In this document: in pieces, positions 9,068-17,113 of the stretch
How positions within the stretch are numbered: the first letter of the stretch is position 1
Layout: each line of letters begins with the position of its first letter
Assembly: GCF_002252985.1 (NCBI RefSeq)
Contig: NZ_NHPJ01000107.1
Span: 1-37,051 of the forward strand
Length of the DNA: 37,051 nt
From: Halorubrum halodurans
GTDB lineage: Archaea > Halobacteriota > Halobacteria > Halobacteriales > Haloferacaceae
Direction of reading: 5' to 3'
Notes under the pieces: model-generated
The model's input: the letters and a program-made list of their open reading frames with translations, nothing else
Databases searched by the model: none
What the model was told of the DNA's origin: nothing
Translations under genes and position numbers: made by a program

Positions 9068-9826
9068 ATGACCGGGACGGAGATCCCCGAGGATCACCCC
9101 AGACACGCGTCGCTTCTCACCAGACACCGCATCGAGGCGGGCGTCGAGAAGGGGATCACCTCGAAACAGGGGCTCATCGCGCAGGGGCGCGGCGAGGCGT
9201 TCGACTACCTGCTCGGCGAGCGAACCCTCCCGAGCGCGGACGCCGCCGCCCGCGCCGCGGCCGCGGCGCTGCGTTCCGCGGAGCACCCCGTGTTCTCCGT
9301 GAACGGGAACGTCGCCGCGCTGGTCCCCGAGGAGACGGTCGAGCTCGCCGACGTCGTCGGCGCCGACCTCGAGGTGAACCTGTTCAACCGGACCGACGAA
9401 CGGATGGAAGCGATCGCCGACCACCTCCGCGAGCACGGTGCCGAGGAGGTGAAGGGGCTGACCGGCGACGGCGAGATCCCCGGACTCGAACACGCCCGCG
9501 GGACCGTCGACGCCGACGGGATCGGCGCGGCCGACGTCGTGGTGGTGCCGCTCGAGGACGGCGACCGCGCGGAGGCGCTCGCCGCGGCGGGCAAGACCGA
9601 GATCGTGATCGATCTCAACCCCGGAAGCCGCTCGCCGCGAACCGCCGCGATCCCGATCGTCGACAACGTGCTCCGAGCTGTCCCGAACGTGACCGCACAC
9701 GCCCGCGACCTGGCCGACGCCACGGCCGCGGAGCGTCGCGCTATCGTCGAGGAGTTCGATCCCGACGCGGCGCTCGAGGCGGCCGAGCGGGCGATCCGCG
9801 AGGGATCGTTCGACGGCGGGAGCTGA
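9068..9826 (+). CDS. 4-phosphopantoate--beta-alanine ligase (archaeal phosphopantothenate synthetase)
   Basis: 252 residues matching the archaeal PPS family, which joins 4-phosphopantoate to beta-alanine with ATP in the archaeal route to coenzyme A. Recognisable parts are the N-terminal HPRHASLLTRHRIEAGVEKG, the segment GLIAQGRGEAFDYLLGE, FSVNGNVAALVPEE, EVNLFNRTDERMEAI and the C-terminal IVDNVLRAVPNVTAHARDL. Length is normal for the family. A TATA-like CTTTACT sits about 28 nt before the ATG, so it is probably leaderless and transcribed alone. A second CoA gene (coaD) lies at 32725-33219 but is not linked in an operon. Confidence 0.92.
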   Translation: MTGTEIPEDHPRHASLLTRHRIEAGVEKGITSKQGLIAQGRGEAFDYLLGERTLPSADAAARAAAAALRSAEHPVFSVNGNVAALVPEETVELADVVGADLEVNLFNRTDERMEAIADHLREHGAEEVKGLTGDGEIPGLEHARGTVDADGIGAADVVVVPLEDGDRAEALAAAGKTEIVIDLNPGSRSPRTAAIPIVDNVLRAVPNVTAHARDLADATAAERRAIVEEFDPDAALEAAERAIREGSFDGGS

Positions 9827-9850
9827 GCGGGCCGGGAGCGAGCTCGAGGG

Positions 9851-10876
9851 TCATCGTCCGGACTCGAAACCGGCGTCGTCGGTGGCGGGACCGTTCCGGT
9901 CGGGTGCCGAACCGTCGCGGTTGGACGGAAAGTCGTCGCGGCCGGACAGGATGTCGTCGTGGACGGCGAACAGCTCCTCGCGGGTCGGCGTCGCGTCGAC
10001 GACGACGGTTCGGCCGCGGAGGCGCACCGCGGCGCCGTCGAGGGCGCCCTCGGCGTCGACGCCGCCGGAGAGCCGGCGAAGGCGCTCGCGCGTGAGCCGC
10101 GTCGGATCGAGCGTCGCCGCGTACCGGAGGCCGGCCTCGTCGCCGCGTCCGGCGTCGCCGTCGAGCGCGACGCCGATCGAGCCGGCCGCCTCGACGCTCG
10201 CCCGGAGCGCCGCCGGCGCGCCGGAGAGGGCGGACTCGAGGCGAGTTCGCCCCGCCTCGCCGAGGTCGGCGTACACCGCCGCGTCACCCGAGGCGATCGC
10301 GGGGAGCGAGCCGTAGCGGGCGAGCGGGTCGTCGGCTCCCGAGCCGTCCACACGGTCGACCGCGGCGTCGACGTGGGACCCCGCCCGGTCGACCGTGGGC
10401 GCGTGTCCGACGACGAGCGCGTTCCGGGTCACGGCGACCGCGTACGGCTCCCCGCGGGCGCGGAGGCGACGGACCGTCCGGCCGCCCCGGCGCGTGCGCG
10501 TCGCCGACCAGCGGCCGCGACGCTCGACGGCGGCGGAGAGGTCGTCCGGATCGAAGGAGCCGCGGACGACGACGGCCCCTTCGGGTCCGTCCTGGGAGAG
10601 GGCGAGGCTCCCGGTCACCGAGTTGACGTCGTCGAGGGAGACGTCCGCACAGGCCGTCGCGGCGGAGAGCCGCGCCGACCACGGTTCGGGGAGGCCGACC
10701 GTCTGGACGGCCGCGGGGTCGACGACGGCGGTGGCGACGGTGTCGCCGTCGACGGGGGGGATCGCGTCGGTCGGGGCGGCCGCGGCGGCCGTGGAGCCGG
10801 AGGAGACTCCGGCGGCCGACGTTCCGAGGAGTCCGACGGTAGCGAGACGTCCGAGCAGCGCGCGTCTGGAGGGCAT
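9851..10876 (-). CDS. Tat-exported protein of unknown function
   Basis: 341 residues. The N-terminus MPSRRALLGRLATVGLLGTS is a twin-arginine signal peptide (S-R-R-x-L-L), followed by an alanine-rich hydrophobic stretch. There is no lipobox cysteine, so a soluble exported product is expected. The mature part alternates AVYADLG, VGVALDG and AAVRLRGRTVVVDATP-like strands with helices and resembles no enzyme I recognise. The last ~35 residues are a low-complexity polar tail (SGRDDFPSNRDGSAPDRNG). A TATA-like AATTAAGTA lies about 28 nt before the ATG. It is transcribed divergently from the Lrp regulator. Confidence 0.75.
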   Translation of the reverse strand: MPSRRALLGRLATVGLLGTSAAGVSSGSTAAAAAPTDAIPPVDGDTVATAVVDPAAVQTVGLPEPWSARLSAATACADVSLDDVNSVTGSLALSQDGPEGAVVVRGSFDPDDLSAAVERRGRWSATRTRRGGRTVRRLRARGEPYAVAVTRNALVVGHAPTVDRAGSHVDAAVDRVDGSGADDPLARYGSLPAIASGDAAVYADLGEAGRTRLESALSGAPAALRASVEAAGSIGVALDGDAGRGDEAGLRYAATLDPTRLTRERLRRLSGGVDAEGALDGAAVRLRGRTVVVDATPTREELFAVHDDILSGRDDFPSNRDGSAPDRNGPATDDAGFESGR

Positions 10877-11003
10877 CGTTTGCCGGTCGCTCGCGGGGTA
10901 CTTAATTCACCGAGTTCGGCGGACGAACCGCTCACGGAAGCGGTAGTGCGGCCGGCGCGCCGACGGGGGCAACTTCAAAGTCCTCGGGCGACTACTGCCC
11001 GCC

Positions 11004-11453
11004 ATGGAACTGGACGACACGGACAGAGCGATCCTCCGGATCCTCCAGGAGGACGCCAGGACCCCGTTCTCGGAGATCGCGCGACGGATCGACATGTCGA
11101 GCGCGACGGTCCACGACCGTGTCGGCCGGATGGAGGAGGCGGGCGTCATCGAGGGGTATCACGCCTCGGTGGACCCCAAGGCGGTCGGCTACGGCGTCAG
11201 CGCGCTCGTCGGGCTCCGCGTCGAACAGGGCCGCGAGGAGGACGCCCTCGAGCGCCTCCGCGAGATCGAGGGCGTCCGGGAGATCCACCTGACCACCGGC
11301 GAGTGGGACGTGATCCTGCGGGTGGTCGCGGAGGACACGGACCGCCTTCGGGAGTTGATGTTCGACCGGATCGCGAACATGGACGGCTTCTCGCGGTCAC
11401 AGACCATGATCATCCTCGGAACCGACTACGAGGCCGAGGGCCCGCCGATCTGA
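11004..11453 (+). CDS. Lrp/AsnC-family transcriptional regulator
   Basis: 149 residues. The N-terminal helix-turn-helix is clear (residues about 5-50: DTDRAILRILQEDARTPFSE, then IARRIDMSSATVHDRVGRME). A RAM ligand-binding/oligomerisation domain follows, with GLRVEQGREEDALERL, EIHLTTGEWDVILRVVAED and a C-terminal helix. Such proteins form dimers to octamers and respond to amino acids or similar ligands. A TATA-like CTTCAAAG lies about 28 nt upstream. It shares a 127-bp divergent promoter region with the Tat-exported protein, which may therefore be a target. The effector is unknown. Confidence 0.92.
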   Translation: MELDDTDRAILRILQEDARTPFSEIARRIDMSSATVHDRVGRMEEAGVIEGYHASVDPKAVGYGVSALVGLRVEQGREEDALERLREIEGVREIHLTTGEWDVILRVVAEDTDRLRELMFDRIANMDGFSRSQTMIILGTDYEAEGPPI

Positions 11454-11561
11454 GCCGCCCGACCGCCGCGACGGGAAGGCGGCGTCGCGGGGAGGACCCG
11501 ACGCCGGTTCCCGCCGGTCTCGACCGGAACCCTCAACTCGCGAACCCTCCGAACCCCTGGT

Positions 11562-12719
11562 ATGAGCGCACGGTTCGAGGACCGGCTGGGGCTCTCGGCG
11601 GAGCGAGCGTGGGCGGCGGCGGTCGCCGCGGTCGCCGCCGTCCTCGTCGTCGGATCCGTACTCCTCCCGCGGGTCGTGTACGACCGGTTCCTCTGGCGGT
11701 ACTTCTGGGGGCCGGTCGCCGCCGACGGACAGGTCGCACAGTGCGCGGTCCGCCCCGCCGACGGCGGGACGGAGCTGCTGACGAGCGCGGCCGCGTGTGC
11801 CGACGCGGCCGCGGCGGGCGAGGTCGTCGCGTACCCCGGCTACACCACCGTCTCCACGGTGAGCTACATCGTGGTCCTGCTCGCGATGCTGATCGGGGTC
11901 GTCTTCCTGCTCCGGCGGCTCGACATCGCCACCGAGTTCCGGTTCTTCTACGCGCTGTTCCCGTTCATGCTGTTCGGCGGCGCGCTCCGCACCGTCGAGG
12001 ACGCCGGCATCGCGGCGATCCGGGCCGGCGTCGATCCCCTGATCCCCTTCCCCTGGAGCGCGCTCATCATCAGTCCGTTCATCTACTTCACGGTCTTCGG
12101 GGTGACGCTGCTCTGCGTGATGGCGGCGTACGCGCTCGAGGACCGCGGGATCGTCGACGACTACGCCCCGCCGCTGTTCGGAGCCGGATCGCTGGCGCTG
12201 GCCCTCTCGGTCGGCTACCTGGCGTACCTCGCGGCCACCACCGACTACGTGACCTTCTATCCGCAGGTGATCGGGTCGATCCTCCTGATCGCGAGCGTAG
12301 CGGCAGCGATCACGTGGGGGCTGATCGAGCGGTTCGAGCCCTCGATCAACCGCGGGACGGGGCTCGTCGGCCTCGTGATCGTCTGGGGGCACGCGATCGA
12401 CGGGGTCGCGAACGTGATCGGCCTCGACTGGATGCCGGCGCTGACGGGGACGGCGAACCTCGTCCCGAAACACGTCGTCAACGAGCTGGTCGTGAACGTG
12501 ACCGGCCGGGTGCTGCCCGAGTCGGTGCTCGCGGTCACCGGCGACGCCTGGCCGTTCCTGCTGGTCAAGCTCGCCGCCGCGACCTTCGTCGTCTGGGTGT
12601 TCAACGGCGAGCTCTACGAGGAGTCGCCGCGCTACACGCTCTTGTTGCTCATCACCGTGCTCGCGGTCGGGCTCGGTCCCGGCACGCGCGACATGCTGCG
12701 GGCGACGTTCGGGGTCTAG
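11562..12719 (+). CDS. DUF63-family integral membrane protein
   Basis: 385 residues with about nine or ten hydrophobic helices. The first is residues 18-42 ([20 protein letters not shown]). The signature [14 protein letters not shown], the segment [20 protein letters not shown] and the motif [20 protein letters not shown] are typical of the archaeal DUF63 family. A late conserved stretch, [16 protein letters not shown], contains H and D residues inside the membrane. Function of the family is not established to my knowledge. The ATG at 11562 begins a short positively charged N-terminus. It follows the Lrp gene by 108 nt and may be transcribed separately. Confidence 0.87.
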   Translation: MSARFEDRLGLSAERAWAAAVAAVAAVLVVGSVLLPRVVYDRFLWRYFWGPVAADGQVAQCAVRPADGGTELLTSAAACADAAAAGEVVAYPGYTTVSTVSYIVVLLAMLIGVVFLLRRLDIATEFRFFYALFPFMLFGGALRTVEDAGIAAIRAGVDPLIPFPWSALIISPFIYFTVFGVTLLCVMAAYALEDRGIVDDYAPPLFGAGSLALALSVGYLAYLAATTDYVTFYPQVIGSILLIASVAAAITWGLIERFEPSINRGTGLVGLVIVWGHAIDGVANVIGLDWMPALTGTANLVPKHVVNELVVNVTGRVLPESVLAVTGDAWPFLLVKLAAATFVVWVFNGELYEESPRYTLLLLITVLAVGLGPGTRDMLRATFGV

Positions 12720-12792
12720 CTGCGGGCGGTGCCGGGATCGCCCCGGCGCGATCCGAACCGGACGTGCCGTCGACTCACGCCCGCAGTCCGCC

Positions 12793-13662
12793 TCACTCCC
12801 GCGGGTCGATCCCGTCCAGTCTCGCCACGTCGTCGTCGGTCAGCTCCAGCCGCGAGGCCGCGACGTTCGACTCGAGGTGGTCCACGCTCGACGTGCCGGG
12901 GATCGGGAGGGTCACCTCCGAGTGCTCGAGCAGCCACGCGAGCGCGACCTGCCGGGGCGTCGCGCCGTCGTGGTCGGCGGCGACCGCCTCGAGCACCTCG
13001 GCGACCTCGTCCTCCTCGACCGCGTACATCGGTCCCCACGGGACGAAGCCGACGCCGTGGCTCTCACACGCCCGCAGGACGTCCTCCTCGTCGCGGTTCC
13101 CCACGTCGTAGCGGTTCTGGACCGTCGCGATCTCGACGATGTCCATGGCGCTCTCGAGCTGCTCCACCGAGACGTTCGAGAGCCCGACGTGGTCGATCTG
13201 GCCGGCGTCCTTCATCTCGGCGAACGCGTGGACGGACGCTTCGAAGTCGACGTCCGGGTCCGGCCGGTGGAGCTGGTAGAGGTCGACGGCGTCGGTTCCG
13301 AGCCGGTCGAGGCTACACAGGACCTGGTTCCTGAGGAAGTCCGGGTCGCCGTGGGGGATCCAGTCGCCCTCGCGGTTCCGGAGCAGCCCGGCCTTCGAGG
13401 CGACGACGACGTCGTCGTCCGCGCCGAGCGCCTCGCCGATCAGCCGCTCGCTGACGCCGGGGCCGTAGGAGTCGGCCGTGTCGACGAAGTCGACGCCGAG
13501 GTCGACCGCCCGCCGGATCACCGACTTCGCCGCCCGCTCGTCGGCCGGACGCCCGACGACGTCTCCGCCGGTGACGCGCATGCCGCCGAAGCCGAGCCGG
13601 TTGACGGTCAGGTCGCCGCCGAGGTCGAAGGTGTCGTCCGGATCGACGTGTTTCGTGGGCAT
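12793..13662 (-). CDS. Aldo/keto reductase
   Basis: 289-residue NADPH-dependent oxidoreductase of the AKR superfamily (TIM barrel). Seen are the N-terminal strand VNRLGFGGMRVTGGDV, the catalytic Asp/Tyr segment VDFVDTADSYGPGVSERLIG, the lysine strand DDVVVASKAGLLRN, the histidine strand VDLYQLHRPDPDVDF, IDHVGLSNVSVEQLE, and the cofactor-binding IPGTSSVDHLESNVAASRLE. The ATG at 13662 gives normal length; the same frame stays open far upstream only because of GC-rich composition. Substrate is unknown. It is divergent from the C45-family gene, with 99 nt between starts. Confidence 0.92.
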   Translation of the reverse strand: MPTKHVDPDDTFDLGGDLTVNRLGFGGMRVTGGDVVGRPADERAAKSVIRRAVDLGVDFVDTADSYGPGVSERLIGEALGADDDVVVASKAGLLRNREGDWIPHGDPDFLRNQVLCSLDRLGTDAVDLYQLHRPDPDVDFEASVHAFAEMKDAGQIDHVGLSNVSVEQLESAMDIVEIATVQNRYDVGNRDEEDVLRACESHGVGFVPWGPMYAVEEDEVAEVLEAVAADHDGATPRQVALAWLLEHSEVTLPIPGTSSVDHLESNVAASRLELTDDDVARLDGIDPRE

Positions 13663-13761
13663 ACGGGCACCTCGTCGGCCACCGACAAAGCCGTGGGGGT
13701 CGGCGTCCCGCGAGGGATCCCCCACTCGAAGCTTTATGCCGCGTCCGGCCGCAGTCGGCAC

Positions 13762-14898
13762 ATGGCCGAGTTCGAGCGGTTGGTATTGACAGGCACGCCA
13801 CGCGAACGGGGGATCGAACACGGCGAGCGGTTCGCCGAGGCGGTCGCCGCCAACGTCGAGACGTACCGCGAGCGGTTCGCCCACGAGGGCGTCGACGTCG
13901 ACGCGATGCGCGAGCACGCCGCCGAGTACGTCGAGTACGTCGAACGCGAGAGCCCCGACTACGCCGCCGAGATGCGCGGGATCGCCGAGGGCAGCGGCGT
14001 GGACCTCGTCGACGTGACGATGCTCAACGTCCGGTGGGAGGTGATCTATCCGGCGTGGAAGGCACGAACCGAAGCGGAGAACGAGGCGGCCACGGCCGAA
14101 GCCGAACCCCCGGTCGACGGCTGTACCAGCTTCGGAGTGATGCCCTGCGCGACCACGGACGGGACGACCTACGTGGGACAGAACTGGGACTGGCTCGCGC
14201 CGATCGCGGACACGCTCTTCCTGATGGAACTGCGCCGCGACGACGCGCCCGACGTGCTGGCGATGACGGAGGCGGGCATCGTCGGCGGGAAGGTCGGCGT
14301 GAACGAACACGGCATCGGGATCGCGGTCAACGGCCTGATCTCCGGCGACGACGGAAGCGAGGGGTTTCGCAAGCCCTACCACGTCCGGTTCCGCGAGGTG
14401 CTCGACGCCGAGCGATACGACGACGCGCTCCGGCCGATACTGGAGACCGACCGGGTCTGCTCCGCGAACGTCCTCGTCGGCCACGCCGACGGCGAGCTGA
14501 TCGACCTCGAGGCGGCACCCGAGCTCGTCAACACGATCTACCCCGAGGAGGGCGTGCTCACGCACTCGAACCACTTCGAGACCGACGCGGTCGAGAGCGT
14601 CAACGAGCGCCGCGGCCCGAGCACGCTCTACCGCGCCGAGCGGCTCCGACGGCTGCTCGCGGAGGAGACCGACGGCGACGGCGCGGGAGCGGACGGCGTC
14701 GACTCGGCGGCGATCCGCGACGCGCTCCGTGACCACTTCGGCCGCCCGGCGAGCATCTGTAGCCACGTCGACGAGTCGCTCCCCGAGATCGAACACGGCC
14801 AGACGAACGCCAGCCTCGTCATCGACCTCCAGGAGCGGCGGATCCTCGGCCAGCGCGGCCCACCCTGTGCGGGGGAGTACCACGAGTACGCGCTCTGA
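13762..14898 (+). CDS. C45-family peptidase / acyl-CoA:6-aminopenicillanic acid acyltransferase-like Ntn hydrolase
   Basis: 378 residues. The N-terminal third (GTPRERGIEHGERFAEAVAA through EGSGVDLVDVTMLNVRWE) matches the prodomain of C45 proteins. The expected autocleavage site is DGCTSFGV, near residue 118, where the Cys would become the N-terminal nucleophile. After it come TYVGQNWDW, MTEAGIVGGKVGVNEHGIGI and the C-terminal TLVSHSNHFE-like segment (LTHSNHFETDAV). Family members cleave amide bonds in N-acyl amino acids or peptides. The ATG at 13762 has a TATA-like GCTTTATGCC about 27 nt upstream. The real substrate is not predictable. Confidence 0.87.
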   Translation: MAEFERLVLTGTPRERGIEHGERFAEAVAANVETYRERFAHEGVDVDAMREHAAEYVEYVERESPDYAAEMRGIAEGSGVDLVDVTMLNVRWEVIYPAWKARTEAENEAATAEAEPPVDGCTSFGVMPCATTDGTTYVGQNWDWLAPIADTLFLMELRRDDAPDVLAMTEAGIVGGKVGVNEHGIGIAVNGLISGDDGSEGFRKPYHVRFREVLDAERYDDALRPILETDRVCSANVLVGHADGELIDLEAAPELVNTIYPEEGVLTHSNHFETDAVESVNERRGPSTLYRAERLRRLLAEETDGDGAGADGVDSAAIRDALRDHFGRPASICSHVDESLPEIEHGQTNASLVIDLQERRILGQRGPPCAGEYHEYAL

Positions 14899-15013
14899 GA
14901 CGGGGGCACGTCACGAGTCGCTCGGAGCCGGCGGGAACCGACCGTCCGCGTCGGCCCACTCCGGCGCCTTCGCCGACCCCAACACGTATGCCCCGTCCGT
15001 GAGTGCGGTACCC

Positions 15014-15394
15014 ATGGTGCGACACATCACGACGGACGCGGGCTACGACAGCGACTTCCCGTTTTCGCAGGGCGTGATCCACGGCGACACCGTCTACACC
15101 GCGGGACAGATCCCGAAGGATCCCGAGACTCGGGAGGTCGTCGGCGAGACGATCGGCGAACAGACGCACGCGACGTTCGACAACCTCGAGGCCGTCCTCG
15201 AGGCGGCGGGAACCTCCCTCGAGAACGTCGTCAAGACCACGGCGTTCCTGACGGACATGGACGACATCGAGGCGTTCAACCGGGCGTACCGCGAGCGGAT
15301 GCCGGAGCCGTACCCCGGACGGAGCACCGTCGAGGTCGCCGCGCTCGCCATCGACATCACGGTTGAGATCGAGATGGTCGCGGCCATCGAGTAG
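15014..15394 (+). CDS. ridA: RidA family reactive intermediate/imine deaminase
   Basis: 126 residues, full length for RidA/YjgF/UK114. It hydrolyses enamine/imine intermediates made by PLP enzymes. Motifs seen are FPFSQGVIHGDTVYTAGQIP, QTHATFDNLEAVLEAAGTSL, VVKTTAFLTDMDDIEAFN and the C-terminal PYPGRSTVEVAALAIDITVE, which carries the substrate-binding Arg. The ATG at 15014 is preferred over a GTG 15 nt earlier. This is the last gene of the chromosomal backbone before the accessory island. Confidence 0.93.
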   Translation: MVRHITTDAGYDSDFPFSQGVIHGDTVYTAGQIPKDPETREVVGETIGEQTHATFDNLEAVLEAAGTSLENVVKTTAFLTDMDDIEAFNRAYRERMPEPYPGRSTVEVAALAIDITVEIEMVAAIE

Positions 15395-15878
15395 AACGTT
15401 CGCAGGACCGGCACGATCCCGACGGCGTGCGATCGACACGACTCGGAATCGTTCGGTGAGGAAACGGGCCGCCGATGGTTTCGTGTTCCCCAGTTCATGC
15501 GGTTTCTGTAACTGCGCTGCGAACCGAGTCACTTCCCCCGAACCCGTATCGAAACGCGAAACACGCCGGAAGCCGGTGCCTGGGACCCCCTTGATGTGGA
15601 CGTTTTCATAGCCATCACGCGACACGATACGTACACTATCCGAACGGGACAAAAGCCTTCACCCAAGGCCGGAAACATCGCACCACACGAGCCAGCAATT
15701 GATAGGCAGTATCCTCGATACGCTCAGAATGCCACGGTCTGACTCAGGACCCGAGTGGCGGGAGGAACCCATGAGCACCGCCGAACTCGAGGCGTTCGAG
15801 GATCGCGCCGTCGACGAGTAGACTCCGATCGTCGTCAGTCACGTTCCTTCCTGATTAGACCTCGTACCCCGCCGCCGC
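15395..15878. other. Island boundary region without a convincing gene
   Basis: About 480 nt between ridA and the GIY-YIG gene. No conserved coding frame is seen. The only candidate is a 30-codon ORF (15729-15821, plus) reading MPRSDSGPEWREEPMSTAEL and ending AVDE. It has an internal ATG after a GGAGGAA sequence, which could be a true start or a remnant N-terminus. Base composition is lower in GC than the left backbone. This is the likely left edge of the accessory island. I looked for a copy of the tRNA-Lys 3' end here and did not find one by eye. Confidence 0.4.
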
Positions 15879-16745
15879 TCAGAACTGATCCCGTGGCGCC
15901 GACTCAGTCACCAGGAAGTGCGCACCGATCAGGTCCGTCTCGACCTGCTCGCGCTTGTGTTGCTCGTCTGCCTCGTCGACGACCGCGTAGCTGAACAGTA
16001 GCTCCTCGTCGCGATTCCGACGGTGTCGGTAGAGCCGGTTCTTCAGGTTCCCGCTCTGTCCGATGTACTCCAGCGGCAGCGGCTCGGATTCGTCCCAAAT
16101 CCGATACACGCCGGAATCGGTCGGCAGCCCGTAGGCGTTCGCGAGCGGCTCCGGAGCCGTCCACTCGAGCCCCATCCACGACCGACTCGTCGGCTCGTCC
16201 GCGTCCGTCCACGGCAGCGGGCCGACGCCTGGTGCCGTGTTCGGTTCCGTCTCCCCCTCGGCAAGCTCGCCACCGGTAAAGCCGTCAGCGCGCCTGTTCG
16301 ACCGCTTGTAGCCGTCGATGATCCGGGCGAAGTTCGCCGTCGTGTTCTCGCCCGACTCGCGACGGTACACCGCGATCAGCGCCTCCTCGATCGCGAGCCG
16401 GCGCTGTCGCTGGTCGACGTCGTCCGGTTCGATCACCGACACCTCGAAGTCGGGACCGTACTCCTGGCGTACCGCCCAGAGGCTCGGTGCCGCCACGTGC
16501 GGGTCCGTGTACGGCATCTCCTCGTCGTAGCACCCCGCGAGGGCTCGTAAGCGTCCGCGGAGGCTGCGGCCGGTCTGACCGATGTACGTCAGCCCGTCGC
16601 GCTCCAGGTGTCGAACGCGGTAGATGCCGGGACCGGTGGCGATCCGCGAAAGGTCGCCGTCGGCCGGATTCAGGCTCCGCCACGGCGACCACTCGAACCC
16701 CATCCAATCCGCGGCGTAGTAGTCGGATTCGTTGAGTGTCGTCAC
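15879..16745 (-). CDS. Tandem GIY-YIG nuclease-domain protein
   Basis: 288 residues with two GIY-YIG units. Unit 1 has GIYRVRH (40-46) and TYIGQTGRSLRGRLRAL (53-69), with the expected catalytic Glu region AIEEALIAVY near 118-127. Unit 2 has GVYRIWD (212-218), EYIGQSGNLKNRLYRH (226-241) and a Glu-bearing VETDLIGAHF near 268-277. Each unit is preceded by the same small motif, WMGFEW at 14-19 and WMGLEW at 190-195, so the gene arose by internal duplication of a larger module. GIY-YIG domains cut DNA in homing, repair and restriction enzymes. The start is a GTG with a TATA-like sequence near 16770-16785. Function is unknown. Confidence 0.8.
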   Translation of the reverse strand: MTTLNESDYYAADWMGFEWSPWRSLNPADGDLSRIATGPGIYRVRHLERDGLTYIGQTGRSLRGRLRALAGCYDEEMPYTDPHVAAPSLWAVRQEYGPDFEVSVIEPDDVDQRQRRLAIEEALIAVYRRESGENTTANFARIIDGYKRSNRRADGFTGGELAEGETEPNTAPGVGPLPWTDADEPTSRSWMGLEWTAPEPLANAYGLPTDSGVYRIWDESEPLPLEYIGQSGNLKNRLYRHRRNRDEELLFSYAVVDEADEQHKREQVETDLIGAHFLVTESAPRDQF

Positions 16746-17113
16746 GTAGTGATGGATCGCTCGTCGATCACTATTCAGTATTGGGCGTCACGTCGACGTC
16801 GGATCGTTCGCCCGCATCAGTTGCTCGACGGGCGAGCTCGTCTCCGTTCCCGTCTCACGGTAGTTCACGACGTGGTGGGGGTCCCCCCCTGTGATTTCAC
16901 TTCCACACCCGCGCGTGCGTAAGGGTCCGACTGCGACAGAGATCGACATTTCGAGCGGACGACCGTCAGAGTCCGAAAAAATCCTTACAGAGCCCTCAGT
17001 CGGTGATCGGCTCCACGGACGTGCTAAATACGGAGCGTCTGGATCACGAACAGCGTGACCGAATTCCGACGCCTTCTACGAATTCAGCGAAGCACTCCAG
17101 CTAGGATCTACGA
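16746..17113. other. Intergenic region holding direct-repeat copy A
   Basis: About 370 nt without a gene. Its lower part is the promoter region of the minus-strand GIY-YIG gene. The middle holds repeat copy A (16826-16980). The upper part up to the symporter stop codon is more AT-rich and contains no recognisable frame. Confidence 0.6.
16826..16980. repeat. Long direct repeat, copy A
   Basis: About 155 bp shared with copy B at 20988-21144 in the same orientation. Positions 16869-16908 are identical over 40 nt to 21031-21070, with one mismatch in the next 20 nt. The core contains GGGGGTCCCCC followed by CCTGTGATTTCACTTCCACA. Flanking sequence is similar but diverged (CGACGGGCGAGCTCGTC against TGACGGGCGAACTCGTC; GACGACCGTCAGAGTCCGAA against AACGACCGTCAAGTTCCGAA). 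Both copies lie just upstream of minus-strand genes. The G-run followed by a TTCCAC-type motif loosely resembles haloarchaeal origin recognition boxes, but this is only a suggestion. Confidence 0.85.

Noticed and set aside
9959..13111. A plus-strand open frame of over 1,000 codons
   Set aside because: It runs antisense to the Tat-exported protein and the aldo/keto reductase and off-frame through the Lrp and DUF63 genes; composition is Arg/Gly-rich without any domain.
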